Below, piece by piece: positions 54,362-63,052 of a stretch of DNA of 64,000 nucleotides. A program made the translations under genes and the position numbers. Below the pieces are notes generated by a model. It did no database searches. It worked only from the letters and a program-made list of their open reading frames with translations, and was not told where the DNA came from. This DNA is from Brevibacterium sp. 'Marine' (GTDB lineage: Bacteria > Actinomycetota > Actinomycetes > Actinomycetales > Brevibacteriaceae), in NCBI RefSeq assembly GCF_012844365.1, contig NZ_CP051626.1, positions 4,092,001-4,156,000 on the forward strand. Direction: 5' to 3'. Position 1 is the stretch's first letter. The number at the start of each line of letters is the position of its first letter.

Positions 54362-55876
54362 TCACTGACCGTGGGCTTCCCACCATTCCCGCAGTTCCGC
54401 CTCGGCGCGTTCGGGGCCGAGTGGCCCGTGCTCCATCCGCAGCTCGAGCAGATGCTTGTAGGCCTTGCCCACCAGCGGCGATGGTTCGATGTCGAGGATC
54501 GCCATGATCTGCTTGCCGTCGAGATCCGGACGGATCGCATCGAGCTCCTCCTGTTTCGCCAGGGCTTCGATGCGCTCTTCCAGGTCGTCATAGGCGAACG
54601 CCAGCCTGTCGGCTTTGCGTTTGTTGCGGGTGGTCACGTCCGCGCGGGTGAGGATGTGCAGACGCGAGAGCAGCCGCCCGGCATCCGTGACATAGCGGCG
54701 CACCGCCGAATCCGTCCACCCGGCATCGCCGTAGCCGTAGAAGCGCAGATGCAGTTCGACGAGGCGGCCGACCGCCTTCGTCGTGTCCTTGTCGAAGCGC
54801 AGTGCCTTCATCCGCTTGGCCGTGAGCTTCGCTCCCACCGCATCGTGATGGTAGAAGGTCACGGCTCCGCCGGGCTGGAAGCGCCGAGTCGCGGGTTTGC
54901 CGACATCGTGCATGAGCGCCGCGAAGCGGACGACGAAGTCCGGCACGCGCAGGCGCTGCGGATCGTCGTCGGCCATGCCGGCCTCCTCTTGAGCCGCGGC
55001 ATACCGGTTCTCGAGTTCGACGGCCTGACGCAGCACGGTCAGCGAATGCTGGTAGACGTCCTTGTGTCGATGATGCTCGTCGGTCTCGAGCTGCAGTCCG
55101 GACACTTCGGGGAGGACGTGATCGGCGATGCCGGTGCGCACCAGCAGGTCGATTCCGGCCACCGGATCGATGCCGGTGATGAGTTTGACGAGTTCGACCT
55201 GGACGCGTTCGGCGGAGATGATCTCGATCCGATCGGCCATCGCCGTCATCGCCTCTTCCACCTCAGCCACGGGATCGAGCCCGAGCTGGGAGGTGAACCG
55301 AGCCGCGCGCATCATCCGCAGAGGATCATCGGAGAACGAGTCCGCTGCCGTACCGGGGGTGCGGATGCGACCGGCGATGAGGTCGTCGAATCCCTGATGC
55401 GGGTCGACGAAGGTCTTCGACGGCAGACGGATCGCCATCGCCCCGATCGTGAAGTCGCGGCGGACGAGGTCGGCGTCGAGGTCCGTGCCGAAGGCGACCA
55501 CCGGTTTGCGCGAATCCTCCTCGTAGGCTTCGGCTCGGTAGGTCGTGATCTCGATCTGCACCCCTGACTTCACGGCCCCGATGGTGCCGAATTCGCGCCC
55601 GATGTCCCAGTGCGTGTCGACCCAGTCGGAGATCAGTCCGAGGATGTCATCGGGATGGGCGTCGGTGGTGAAGTCGAGGTCGGGCATGGGCCGGCCGAGC
55701 AGCGCGTCACGGACGGAACCGCCGACGAGGGCGAGTTCGAAACCGGCTGCGGAGAACCTCTGACCCAGCGGGCCGAGGATGTGCTCGAGTTCATCGAGCT
55801 TGTCGTGCAGTCGGTTGTGCGCGGTCTGCGGATCCACCGAGCTCCTTCGGTTCTTCAGATTTCTGCTCTTGCCCAC
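54362..55876 (-). CDS. cca: CCA tRNA nucleotidyltransferase
   Basis: 504 residues. The head domain has LVGGSVRDALLGRPMPDLDFTTDA, the class II nucleotidyltransferase motif with metal Asp pair, then RRDFTIGAMA and the RRxxxD-type region. A C-terminal HD domain (ALMHDVGKPATR) follows. It adds CCA to tRNA 3' ends. It starts with GTG 55876, six bases behind GGGAGGTGA. It is divergent from the NUDIX gene as pcnA is from mutT4 in M. tuberculosis. Confidence 0.95.
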   Translation of the reverse strand: MGKSRNLKNRRSSVDPQTAHNRLHDKLDELEHILGPLGQRFSAAGFELALVGGSVRDALLGRPMPDLDFTTDAHPDDILGLISDWVDTHWDIGREFGTIGAVKSGVQIEITTYRAEAYEEDSRKPVVAFGTDLDADLVRRDFTIGAMAIRLPSKTFVDPHQGFDDLIAGRIRTPGTAADSFSDDPLRMMRAARFTSQLGLDPVAEVEEAMTAMADRIEIISAERVQVELVKLITGIDPVAGIDLLVRTGIADHVLPEVSGLQLETDEHHRHKDVYQHSLTVLRQAVELENRYAAAQEEAGMADDDPQRLRVPDFVVRFAALMHDVGKPATRRFQPGGAVTFYHHDAVGAKLTAKRMKALRFDKDTTKAVGRLVELHLRFYGYGDAGWTDSAVRRYVTDAGRLLSRLHILTRADVTTRNKRKADRLAFAYDDLEERIEALAKQEELDAIRPDLDGKQIMAILDIEPSPLVGKAYKHLLELRMEHGPLGPERAEAELREWWEAHGQ

Positions 55877-55977
55877 GGGAACTCACCTCCCGCATCCAGG
55901 CGCGAGTTCCGGTCTCCATAAGCCTACCGGGAGGCGATGACACGAAACTTCCAAGCTTCGCCTACTAAGGTAGGAGA

Positions 55978-56466
55978 ATGACCACACCGATGCCCAAGCC
56001 GGGACCCCGCACGTCCCGCCGCACCACAGTGGAGGAGATCTCCGCCGGTGGCATCGTTGTCGACTTCTCTCACCCGTTGCTGGCCGTGGCCGTCATCGCC
56101 CGCATCAATCGCGCCGGACGGATCGAATGGTGCCTGCCCAAGGGACACCTCGAGGGAACGGAGACCCCCGCCGAGGCGGCCCGCCGTGAGGTCGAAGAGG
56201 AGACCGGGATCGCCGGGCAGATCATCTGCCCGCTGGGAACCGTCGACTACTGGTTCACCGTGACCGGAATCCGGATCCACAAACTCGTCCACCATTTCCT
56301 GCTGCGTGCACAGTCGGGAACTCTGACCGTGGATAATGATCCTGACCAAGAAGCGATCGATGCGGCGTGGGTGCCCTTCAATGACCTGCGTTCGCGACTC
56401 TCCTTCGCCAATGAGCGCCGAATCGTCGCCGCCGCCCGACCGATGGTGTCCCGACTGGAGCAGTGA
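55978..56466 (+). CDS. NUDIX hydrolase (MutT4-like)
   Basis: 162 residues. The Nudix box reads GHLEGTETPAEAARREVEEETGI-type over residues about 58-80 (short core REVEEETG). Flanking WCLPKGHLEGTE is typical. It hydrolyses nucleoside diphosphate derivatives. It is in the conserved position between cca and the DUF6049 gene, as mutT4 (Rv3908) is in mycobacteria. Confidence 0.92.
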   Translation: MTTPMPKPGPRTSRRTTVEEISAGGIVVDFSHPLLAVAVIARINRAGRIEWCLPKGHLEGTETPAEAARREVEEETGIAGQIICPLGTVDYWFTVTGIRIHKLVHHFLLRAQSGTLTVDNDPDQEAIDAAWVPFNDLRSRLSFANERRIVAAARPMVSRLEQ

Positions 56467-58768
56467 AACCATTCCCATCCGCCGACTGCGATTCCTCACC
56501 GCCCTGCTGAGCACGCTCCTGCTGCTCGCAGGGCCGGTTTTCGCATACTCGCTGATCAATGCCGCTCCGGCCGCTGCCAGCACCGGTGCGAGCACCGACG
56601 CGGGCACCGGTGCGAACAAGGACGAGGTCTCGATCACCCTCGACGAGGTGACTCCCTGGGTCGATGACAATGGCACGCTGACCGTGCGGGGAAAGATCTC
56701 GAACACGACGAAGAAGGCGGTCGAGAAGCCGAGCCTGAGTCTGCAGATGTCGACCCGCAAGCTCGATTCCGAATCCCGCCTGACCTCCTGGAAGCAGGGA
56801 CAGGCACAGCACCGGACCGTCGCCGACCTCGAACACGATGGACCCGAGGCGAGGAAGAAGGCGAAGAAGGACAATGACGCCGATGACTCCTCGGGGAGCA
56901 CTCTCGACACCTCGTTCGACGACACCATCGATCCCGGCGCCACCGCAGAGTTCACTTTCCGTGTGCCCGCCGACGACCTCGACCTGAGCACGTCCTCACC
57001 CGTGAGCACATGGGGGCCACGGGGGCTGGCGGTCCAACTCGGCGACGACACCGGTCTGCGAGCCTCTGGCCTCGGCTTCACCACGTGGTACCCGGAGCCG
57101 AAGTTCGATCAGACGAAGATCAGCCTGCTCGCTCCCGTCACCCTCCCCGGCCATTCCGAAGGCGGACTCATCCCCGCCGACCGGCTCGATTCCGCCATCG
57201 CTGAAGGCGGCTCGCTCGACACGATCGCGAAGCTGCTGGAGCACAAAGAGCTCGCTCTGGCGATCGACCCGCGAGTCATCGCCTCCTTCGAAGCCGCGAT
57301 CGCCGAACCTCCGTCCGCCGACGCTCCGGAGGAGACGGAAGACCCCGACAAAGGCGACGGTGAAGCGACCCAGTCGCCGCCTGTCGGGGCACCCGAGAAC
57401 GACGATGCCGATTCCAGCGGTGCCGAGCTCGAAGCCGCAGAAGACCAGCGCAAGCGTCTCGGCTCCTGGTATCAGGACTTCGTGGACGCGGCACAGGAGC
57501 ACACGGTCGTCGCTCTGCCCTACGGCGATCCCGACCTCAGTGCGCTGCGCGGGACGAAGATCGACCGATTGAGCACCTTTGCTCAGAAGCAGCGCGAGAT
57601 CGTCAAAGATGTCTTCCCCGATGCCCGCACGGACATCGCTTGGCCCGTGGCAGGGAGCGCGACGAAGAACGGGCTGCGAGCGCTGAAGAAGTCGGGCAAT
57701 TCCACCGCGATCATCAGCGATGCTCAGCAGCCCTCGATCACCGGCATCCACGATGATGCGCATTCGCAGACGACGATCACCGATGATGGGGAGTCGACGA
57801 TCGACACCCTCATCTCCGATACGAAGCTCACGGACATGAGCGCCGAGGTCATCGCCGCGGACAACCCTGCCGGGGCACTGTCCGAACTCGTCGCTGAGTC
57901 TGCTGTGATCCAATCCGAGGCCCCCTACCGCTCGCGGAGCCTATTCGTTCCGCTCCCGCGCGCGGCCGCCTCGGCGAATTGGGAACAGACCGTCGAGGAA
58001 CTGAGCTCGGCACCGTGGATCGCCCCCACCGGTGTCGATGAGATCCTCGACTCCGGTTCCGAGGCGCGCGGACTGCTGCGGACCGATTCCGACGCTCCGC
58101 ACATCCGGAAGAGGGCCGTGAAATCACTGGCCGAGACCCGAGCGAATCAAGAGGACTTCAACAGCGTCTTCAGCGACCGTGACAGCGCCGATATCCGACT
58201 CGACCGCGAGCTTCTCTCCTGCACCTCGGCGGCGTGGACCCTGGGCCGGAACGCGAACATCTGCGCCGGTCAGGCCCGTGAGCAGAGCGAGAAGCTCATG
58301 GACAGCCTGCGTCTGCGCAAAGGGTCGTCCGTCCTTCTCGTCACCGGTGAGAAGACGACGATTCCGGTGACGATCGTCAATGATTCCCCCGCCGAGGCGA
58401 CCCTGCGGATCAGGATGAAGCCGAAGACTCCGCAGCTGCGGGCGGAGGAGACGGAGACCGTGAAGGTGCCCGCCGCGGAGACGATGCGTGTGGATGTGCC
58501 CGTCGAAGGCCTGGCCAACGCCGATGTGCCGACGACCATAGAAATGGTCACCGCCGACGAGGTGGTCCTGCCCGAGCAGGAATCACTCATGGTTCGGGTG
58601 CGCGCCGATTGGGAGAACATCGGCACCGCTGTGATCGGGTTGGGCCTGGCCGTCGTGTTCGTGATCGGCTTGATCAAGACCATTTCGCGCGGGCGACCGA
58701 AGATCCCCGAACAGCAGCTGGCCGACGCGATGGCCCGCGCCACGACCGACGAGAACGAAAAGAGGTAG
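56411..58768 (+). CDS. DUF6049 family exported/membrane protein
   Basis: 785 residues. A hydrophobic signal segment near residues 30-50 (LTALLSTLLLLAGPVFAYSL) is followed by a long extracellular region with beta-rich domains (VSITLDEVTPWVDDNGTLTVRGKISNT) and an internal acidic Pro-rich linker. A C-terminal membrane helix (IGTAVIGLGLAVVFVIGLI) precedes a short cytoplasmic tail. It corresponds to Rv3909 beside MurJ and probably works with it in wall synthesis. The start is uncertain: ATG 56411 overlaps the NUDIX gene by 56 bases and no later ATG or GTG suits the signal. Confidence 0.82.
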   Translation: MSAESSPPPDRWCPDWSSETIPIRRLRFLTALLSTLLLLAGPVFAYSLINAAPAAASTGASTDAGTGANKDEVSITLDEVTPWVDDNGTLTVRGKISNTTKKAVEKPSLSLQMSTRKLDSESRLTSWKQGQAQHRTVADLEHDGPEARKKAKKDNDADDSSGSTLDTSFDDTIDPGATAEFTFRVPADDLDLSTSSPVSTWGPRGLAVQLGDDTGLRASGLGFTTWYPEPKFDQTKISLLAPVTLPGHSEGGLIPADRLDSAIAEGGSLDTIAKLLEHKELALAIDPRVIASFEAAIAEPPSADAPEETEDPDKGDGEATQSPPVGAPENDDADSSGAELEAAEDQRKRLGSWYQDFVDAAQEHTVVALPYGDPDLSALRGTKIDRLSTFAQKQREIVKDVFPDARTDIAWPVAGSATKNGLRALKKSGNSTAIISDAQQPSITGIHDDAHSQTTITDDGESTIDTLISDTKLTDMSAEVIAADNPAGALSELVAESAVIQSEAPYRSRSLFVPLPRAAASANWEQTVEELSSAPWIAPTGVDEILDSGSEARGLLRTDSDAPHIRKRAVKSLAETRANQEDFNSVFSDRDSADIRLDRELLSCTSAAWTLGRNANICAGQAREQSEKLMDSLRLRKGSSVLLVTGEKTTIPVTIVNDSPAEATLRIRMKPKTPQLRAEETETVKVPAAETMRVDVPVEGLANADVPTTIEMVTADEVVLPEQESLMVRVRADWENIGTAVIGLGLAVVFVIGLIKTISRGRPKIPEQQLADAMARATTDENEKR

Positions 58769-58771
58769 AGC

Positions 58772-60391
58772 GTGTCCAGCTTCTCATCCCTGGCCCGGTC
58801 CTCAGCGATTATGACAGCCGGCACCATGACCTCGCGTGCACTCGGTTTCGTCAAGGCCTCGATGCTGGCCACTGCGATCGGTGTCACCGCGGTGCAGGCC
58901 GATGCCTTCGACATCGCGAACAAGGTTCCGAATACGCTGTACATGCTGCTGGCCGGGGGTGTGGTCAATGCCGTGCTCGTCCCGCAGATCGTCCGTGCCT
59001 CCAAACGGGAAGACGGCGGTGCCGACTTCACGAACCGGCTGCTCACCCTGTCGTTCCTGCTCCTCGCGGGCGTGAGCATCATCGCCACCGCTGCGGCGCC
59101 GCTGCTCGTGTGGCTCTACTCGTCGGGGTGGAGCGATGAGCAGATGGCCCTGGCCACCGCCTTCGCCTTCTGGTGTCTGCCCCAGCTGTTCTTCTACGGC
59201 CTCTACACGCTGCTGGGCCAGGTGCTCAATGGGAAGTCGTCGTTCGGCCCCTATATGTGGGCGCCTGTGCTCAACAACGTCGTGGCAATCGCCGGACTCG
59301 CTGCCTTCATCCTCATCTTCGGCACGAACAACGCCTCACCACACGATCTCGACACGTGGACCCCGGACAAGATCGCCCTCATCGCAGGCACGGCCACTCT
59401 CGGTGTCGTGGCTCAGGCACTCATCCTCATCTGGCCGCTCAAGCGCATCGGCTTCAAGTACAAGCCGACGTTCGGGTTCCGCGGGGTCGGACTCGGCTCG
59501 GCCGGCAAGGTCGCCTTCTGGACGTTCTCGGCCATGCTCATCGGTCAGATCGGCTTCCTCGTCATCTCCCGTGTCGCCTCGGGGGCATCGATCCCCGGCG
59601 ATGGAAACGCCTCGAACGCCGCATATACGACCGCATACCTCGTGTTCATGCTCCCCCATTCGCTCATCGCGGTGTCTCTCGCCACGGCTCTGTTCACCTC
59701 CCTGGCCAAGGACGCGGCGAACAATGACACCGAAGCCGTCGTCAGCGACTTCTCCATGGGTGTGCGGATGGTCGGGTTCGTCAATTCCTTCGCCGCCGTG
59801 GCTTTCATCGTTCTCGCCACCCCTGTCGCGATGATCATCGCCGGTGAGGGACGAGAGCAGGCCACAGCCATCGGGCTGGTCATCATCACGATGGTCTTCG
59901 GTCTCATTCCGTTCAGCGCGAACTATCTCGCGCAGCGCGTCTTCTATGCCTATGAGGACGCGAAGACTCCGTTCCTCATCCAGCTGCCGCAGATCGTCTT
60001 CCAGTCCCTGGCGGTGCTCTCGGCCACGATCTTCCCGAAGTCGGTGACGGTGGCGATCATCGGTCTCGTCATGAGCCTCGGATACCTCATGGCCATGATC
60101 ATCTCGTTCGCGGTCCTGAAGAAGCGCCTCGGCGCCATCGATCTGCGTGAGATCCTCACGTCACATGTGAAGTTCCTCCTCGCGGCGATCATTGCCGGTG
60201 GGGCAGGTTTCGGTCTGCTCTACTTCTTCCCGGACTTCGCCTTGGCCGGACGCTGGCAGGCGTTCATCACCACGGCCGTCGTCGGCGTCGTGATGCTCCT
60301 GTTCTTCATCGGAGCTTGTTATTTGCTCAGAGTCAGAGAGTTGCATTCGATTATTGGCGTGGTTGCTGGAAAACTAAGAAAAACAGCCTGA
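58772..60391 (+). CDS. murJ: Lipid II flippase MurJ
   Basis: 539 residues, 14 expected helices of the MVF/MurJ family. MTSRALGFVKASMLATAIGVTAVQADAFDIANKVPNTL at the start and AGGVVNAVLVPQIV are typical (short motifs ADAFDIANKVPN and GGVVNAVLVP). It moves lipid II across the membrane. It starts with GTG four bases after DUF6049. In mycobacteria this protein is fused to a pseudokinase; here the MurJ part ends at residue 539 and the pseudokinase is the next gene. Confidence 0.96.
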   Translation: MSSFSSLARSSAIMTAGTMTSRALGFVKASMLATAIGVTAVQADAFDIANKVPNTLYMLLAGGVVNAVLVPQIVRASKREDGGADFTNRLLTLSFLLLAGVSIIATAAAPLLVWLYSSGWSDEQMALATAFAFWCLPQLFFYGLYTLLGQVLNGKSSFGPYMWAPVLNNVVAIAGLAAFILIFGTNNASPHDLDTWTPDKIALIAGTATLGVVAQALILIWPLKRIGFKYKPTFGFRGVGLGSAGKVAFWTFSAMLIGQIGFLVISRVASGASIPGDGNASNAAYTTAYLVFMLPHSLIAVSLATALFTSLAKDAANNDTEAVVSDFSMGVRMVGFVNSFAAVAFIVLATPVAMIIAGEGREQATAIGLVIITMVFGLIPFSANYLAQRVFYAYEDAKTPFLIQLPQIVFQSLAVLSATIFPKSVTVAIIGLVMSLGYLMAMIISFAVLKKRLGAIDLREILTSHVKFLLAAIIAGGAGFGLLYFFPDFALAGRWQAFITTAVVGVVMLLFFIGACYLLRVRELHSIIGVVAGKLRKTA

Positions 60392-60413
60392 GCCCCGTCA
60401 ATCCCCACCGGAG

Positions 60414-62939
60414 GTGGTCGCCCTGATCGATATCGAACCCGGCATGGTGGTGGCCGGCCGTTATGTCGTATCGACCGTCGACCGCCGGTGGCTTCCCGAA
60501 AAACCCGAGGTCGGTGCCGTCTGCACAGGTCTCGATGCGATCCTCGATGACCCCGTGCTCATCCTCGTCGCCGATGCCGATGGCTCCAACGACGTTCTCG
60601 AAGCCGCCCGTCGCGTATCGATCCTCGGCGACCCTCGCATCGCCCCGACGCTCGACGTCGGTCATTCCAACGGGCTGGACTACATCGTCATCAAGCGCAT
60701 CGCGGTGACGCCGTTCAACCAGATCCTGCCGCGTTCGCCGCTGCCCGTCGATGCCGCATGCGCGCTCATCGGAGAGGTCGGATCGGCCCTCGTGACCTCG
60801 GCCAGGCGGGGCCTGTTCCATATGTTCCTGCGGCCGAGCGTGGTCGGTCTGACCTCGAAGGGTGCGGTGGTCATCGCGGGCATCGGCATCGATGCGGCAC
60901 TGGCGCTGGACACCGGGCTCGTCGAGCAGAAGGACTACACGCCGACGAAGGCGTCACGGCGGGACGCCCTGGCTCTCGTTCAGCTCTTCTATGCGGCTCT
61001 GACCGGTTTCTGGCCCGGTGAGGAGCCATTCGACGGCATTCCTCCTGCGGAGAAGGAGAATGCCCGGATCGCCCGGGCGCAGGCGCTCAACCCCGACGTC
61101 CCTGACAAACTCGATGATTTCGTCAGCGGCATCATCACGGGTTCGGATCCCGGCCCGGGTTCGGTCGCCGAAGTCCTCGGCTACATCGACTCCTGGGATC
61201 CCGAACTGCTGCGCTACGTCAATCGTGCTCCTGTCGCGGAGAACGAGCACCTGTTCGATCAGTCGCCGCGCAGCTTCGATGAAGCCACCAGCCTGCCCGC
61301 ACCTCGTTCGAAGACGATCGGGCCCGGTCCTGACGGTTCGGCCAGCGCGAGTGAAGATCAGGTGCAGGCCGCCCTCGTGCGTATCGGCATCACCCGTCCG
61401 GGCACTCGGGGGTTGGCTGCCGGAGTGGTCGGACGCACCACGGGCCGGTATGCCGACCGGATGCAGATGCGCGAAGCCTCGAGTTTCCCGATCGCCAAGG
61501 AGCAGCTCGACAGCGCCGCCAAGGACTGGGAGGAATGGCAGCCGGAGCAGACGTATTCGGAGTATTCGGAGTACGCAGAGCACGAATACGACGAGAACCT
61601 CACGACCCCGATCATGAGTCGCGAAGACGATTCGGATCCTGATACTCAGGCGCTTGAGATCGTCCCCGACAACGATGACGAGGGTGATGAGAACGATACC
61701 CGCGTGATCATGGACAACGACGAGGACGAGGACGACGGTTCCTGGTTCCTCGGCGGCATGTTCGAAACCAACGAACAGCAGCGCGAGCATCAGCGACGTG
61801 AGTATGAACGGGAACGTCGGATTGCGAAGGCCAAGGAGGACGAGGCGCGCAGGCGTCTTGCCGCCCTCGAGGCGAGTTCGAGCGCCCGTCAGCAGGAAGC
61901 CAATGCTGCGGCTCCGCCGAAAGAGATGCGTCGGCTGTCCCCGGATGCCGTGGATGATCGCAGTGCAGTGGATGATCAGCGCGCCGTCGGTGAGCCCACC
62001 ACCGAGGCGGCCGGGAGCTCCTCGTCGGTCCGCCCGGCCGAGCGCAAGGCCGGGAAACCCCGCCAGCAGCACAGCGATTCCACCGATGCAGCACAGGCTG
62101 CGTCTGCGAAGAACCGGAACAAGGCCGCCGGGGCAGCAGCAGGTGTTGCCGGCGCAGCAGTCGTTGCCGGCGCAGGCAGCGGTGCAGCGAACTCGTCCAG
62201 TTCAGCGGGTGCGAGCTCCGCACCCGCTGCTGCCGCGGCGGCAGGAGGTGCTGGCGCCGGTGGTGCTGGCGGCAGTGCTGCTTCCGGCGGTGCAAGCAGC
62301 AGTTCGGGAGGAACAGGTCCCGACGAGCGTGATCCCGCGGCCACTCGGAAGCCGTTCCTGTGGCTGGTTCTCGCTCTCGCGGTCGTGGCCGCAATCGTGC
62401 TCGGCATCGTCATCATCGGATTCAATTCCGGAGACGAGGAGTCCACCCCGGTGTCCGAAACTTCGGCACCGAGCGAGCAGCCGACGAAGACGGAAGAGAA
62501 GAAGACTCCGAAGGCCGATCCGCCGAAGATCGAAAACGTCGAATCTCTCGATCCCGAGGGCGATGGATCGGAACACGACAGTGAGACCGCGAATGTCATT
62601 CCCAAGACCGAAGGGTCCTGGAACACCGACCGGTACAACTCGGCGAGCTTCGGCAATCTCAAATCGGGTCTCGGTCTGCTCTTCGAGTTCGAAGACAAGA
62701 CCACCATCAGCAAGATCAAGGTGGCATCGGGGAATTCGGGCGGCAAGTTCGAGATCCGCAACGGAGACGACCCGGAGAACGCAGAAGTCATCGGCGAAGG
62801 CGTCTTCGATGCCGACGGCGCTGTCACCGTGAACTTCGATGAGGAGGTCGAGACCGACAAGCTCATCCTCTGGATCACCGAACTGCCGCAGACCGACGGC
62901 GGCTTCAAGGCCACCATCAGCTCCGTGAGGTTCTTCTGA
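60414..62939 (+). CDS. Membrane pseudokinase partnering MurJ (Rv3910 C-terminal-like)
   Basis: 841 residues. The N-terminal 260 residues resemble a kinase fold (GMVVAGRYVVSTVDRRW, then GLDYIVIKRI) without the usual catalytic HRD and DFG motifs, so it is a pseudokinase. An acidic/coiled-coil stretch (about 370-500) and an Ala/Gly/Ser-rich linker precede one membrane helix (PFLWLVLALAVVAAIVLGIVII) and an extracellular domain (KTEGSWNTDRYNSASFGN, F5/8-like). In mycobacteria the equivalent part of MviN binds the FHA protein FhaA. It starts at GTG 60414, or CTG 60423, which has the better ribosome spacing. Confidence 0.82.
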   Translation: MVALIDIEPGMVVAGRYVVSTVDRRWLPEKPEVGAVCTGLDAILDDPVLILVADADGSNDVLEAARRVSILGDPRIAPTLDVGHSNGLDYIVIKRIAVTPFNQILPRSPLPVDAACALIGEVGSALVTSARRGLFHMFLRPSVVGLTSKGAVVIAGIGIDAALALDTGLVEQKDYTPTKASRRDALALVQLFYAALTGFWPGEEPFDGIPPAEKENARIARAQALNPDVPDKLDDFVSGIITGSDPGPGSVAEVLGYIDSWDPELLRYVNRAPVAENEHLFDQSPRSFDEATSLPAPRSKTIGPGPDGSASASEDQVQAALVRIGITRPGTRGLAAGVVGRTTGRYADRMQMREASSFPIAKEQLDSAAKDWEEWQPEQTYSEYSEYAEHEYDENLTTPIMSREDDSDPDTQALEIVPDNDDEGDENDTRVIMDNDEDEDDGSWFLGGMFETNEQQREHQRREYERERRIAKAKEDEARRRLAALEASSSARQQEANAAAPPKEMRRLSPDAVDDRSAVDDQRAVGEPTTEAAGSSSSVRPAERKAGKPRQQHSDSTDAAQAASAKNRNKAAGAAAGVAGAAVVAGAGSGAANSSSSAGASSAPAAAAAAGGAGAGGAGGSAASGGASSSSGGTGPDERDPAATRKPFLWLVLALAVVAAIVLGIVIIGFNSGDEESTPVSETSAPSEQPTKTEEKKTPKADPPKIENVESLDPEGDGSEHDSETANVIPKTEGSWNTDRYNSASFGNLKSGLGLLFEFEDKTTISKIKVASGNSGGKFEIRNGDDPENAEVIGEGVFDADGAVTVNFDEEVETDKLILWITELPQTDGGFKATISSVRFF

Positions 62940-63052
62940 GCCGACCGGTGCGGAATAGTCCTCGGCACCGTACCGTTATAGATACGAATGTCATTGAGTG
63001 CGCCATTCCGCGGCGCGCCGCGCACAGCAGATAGAAGCAGGGATCTTTTCAC

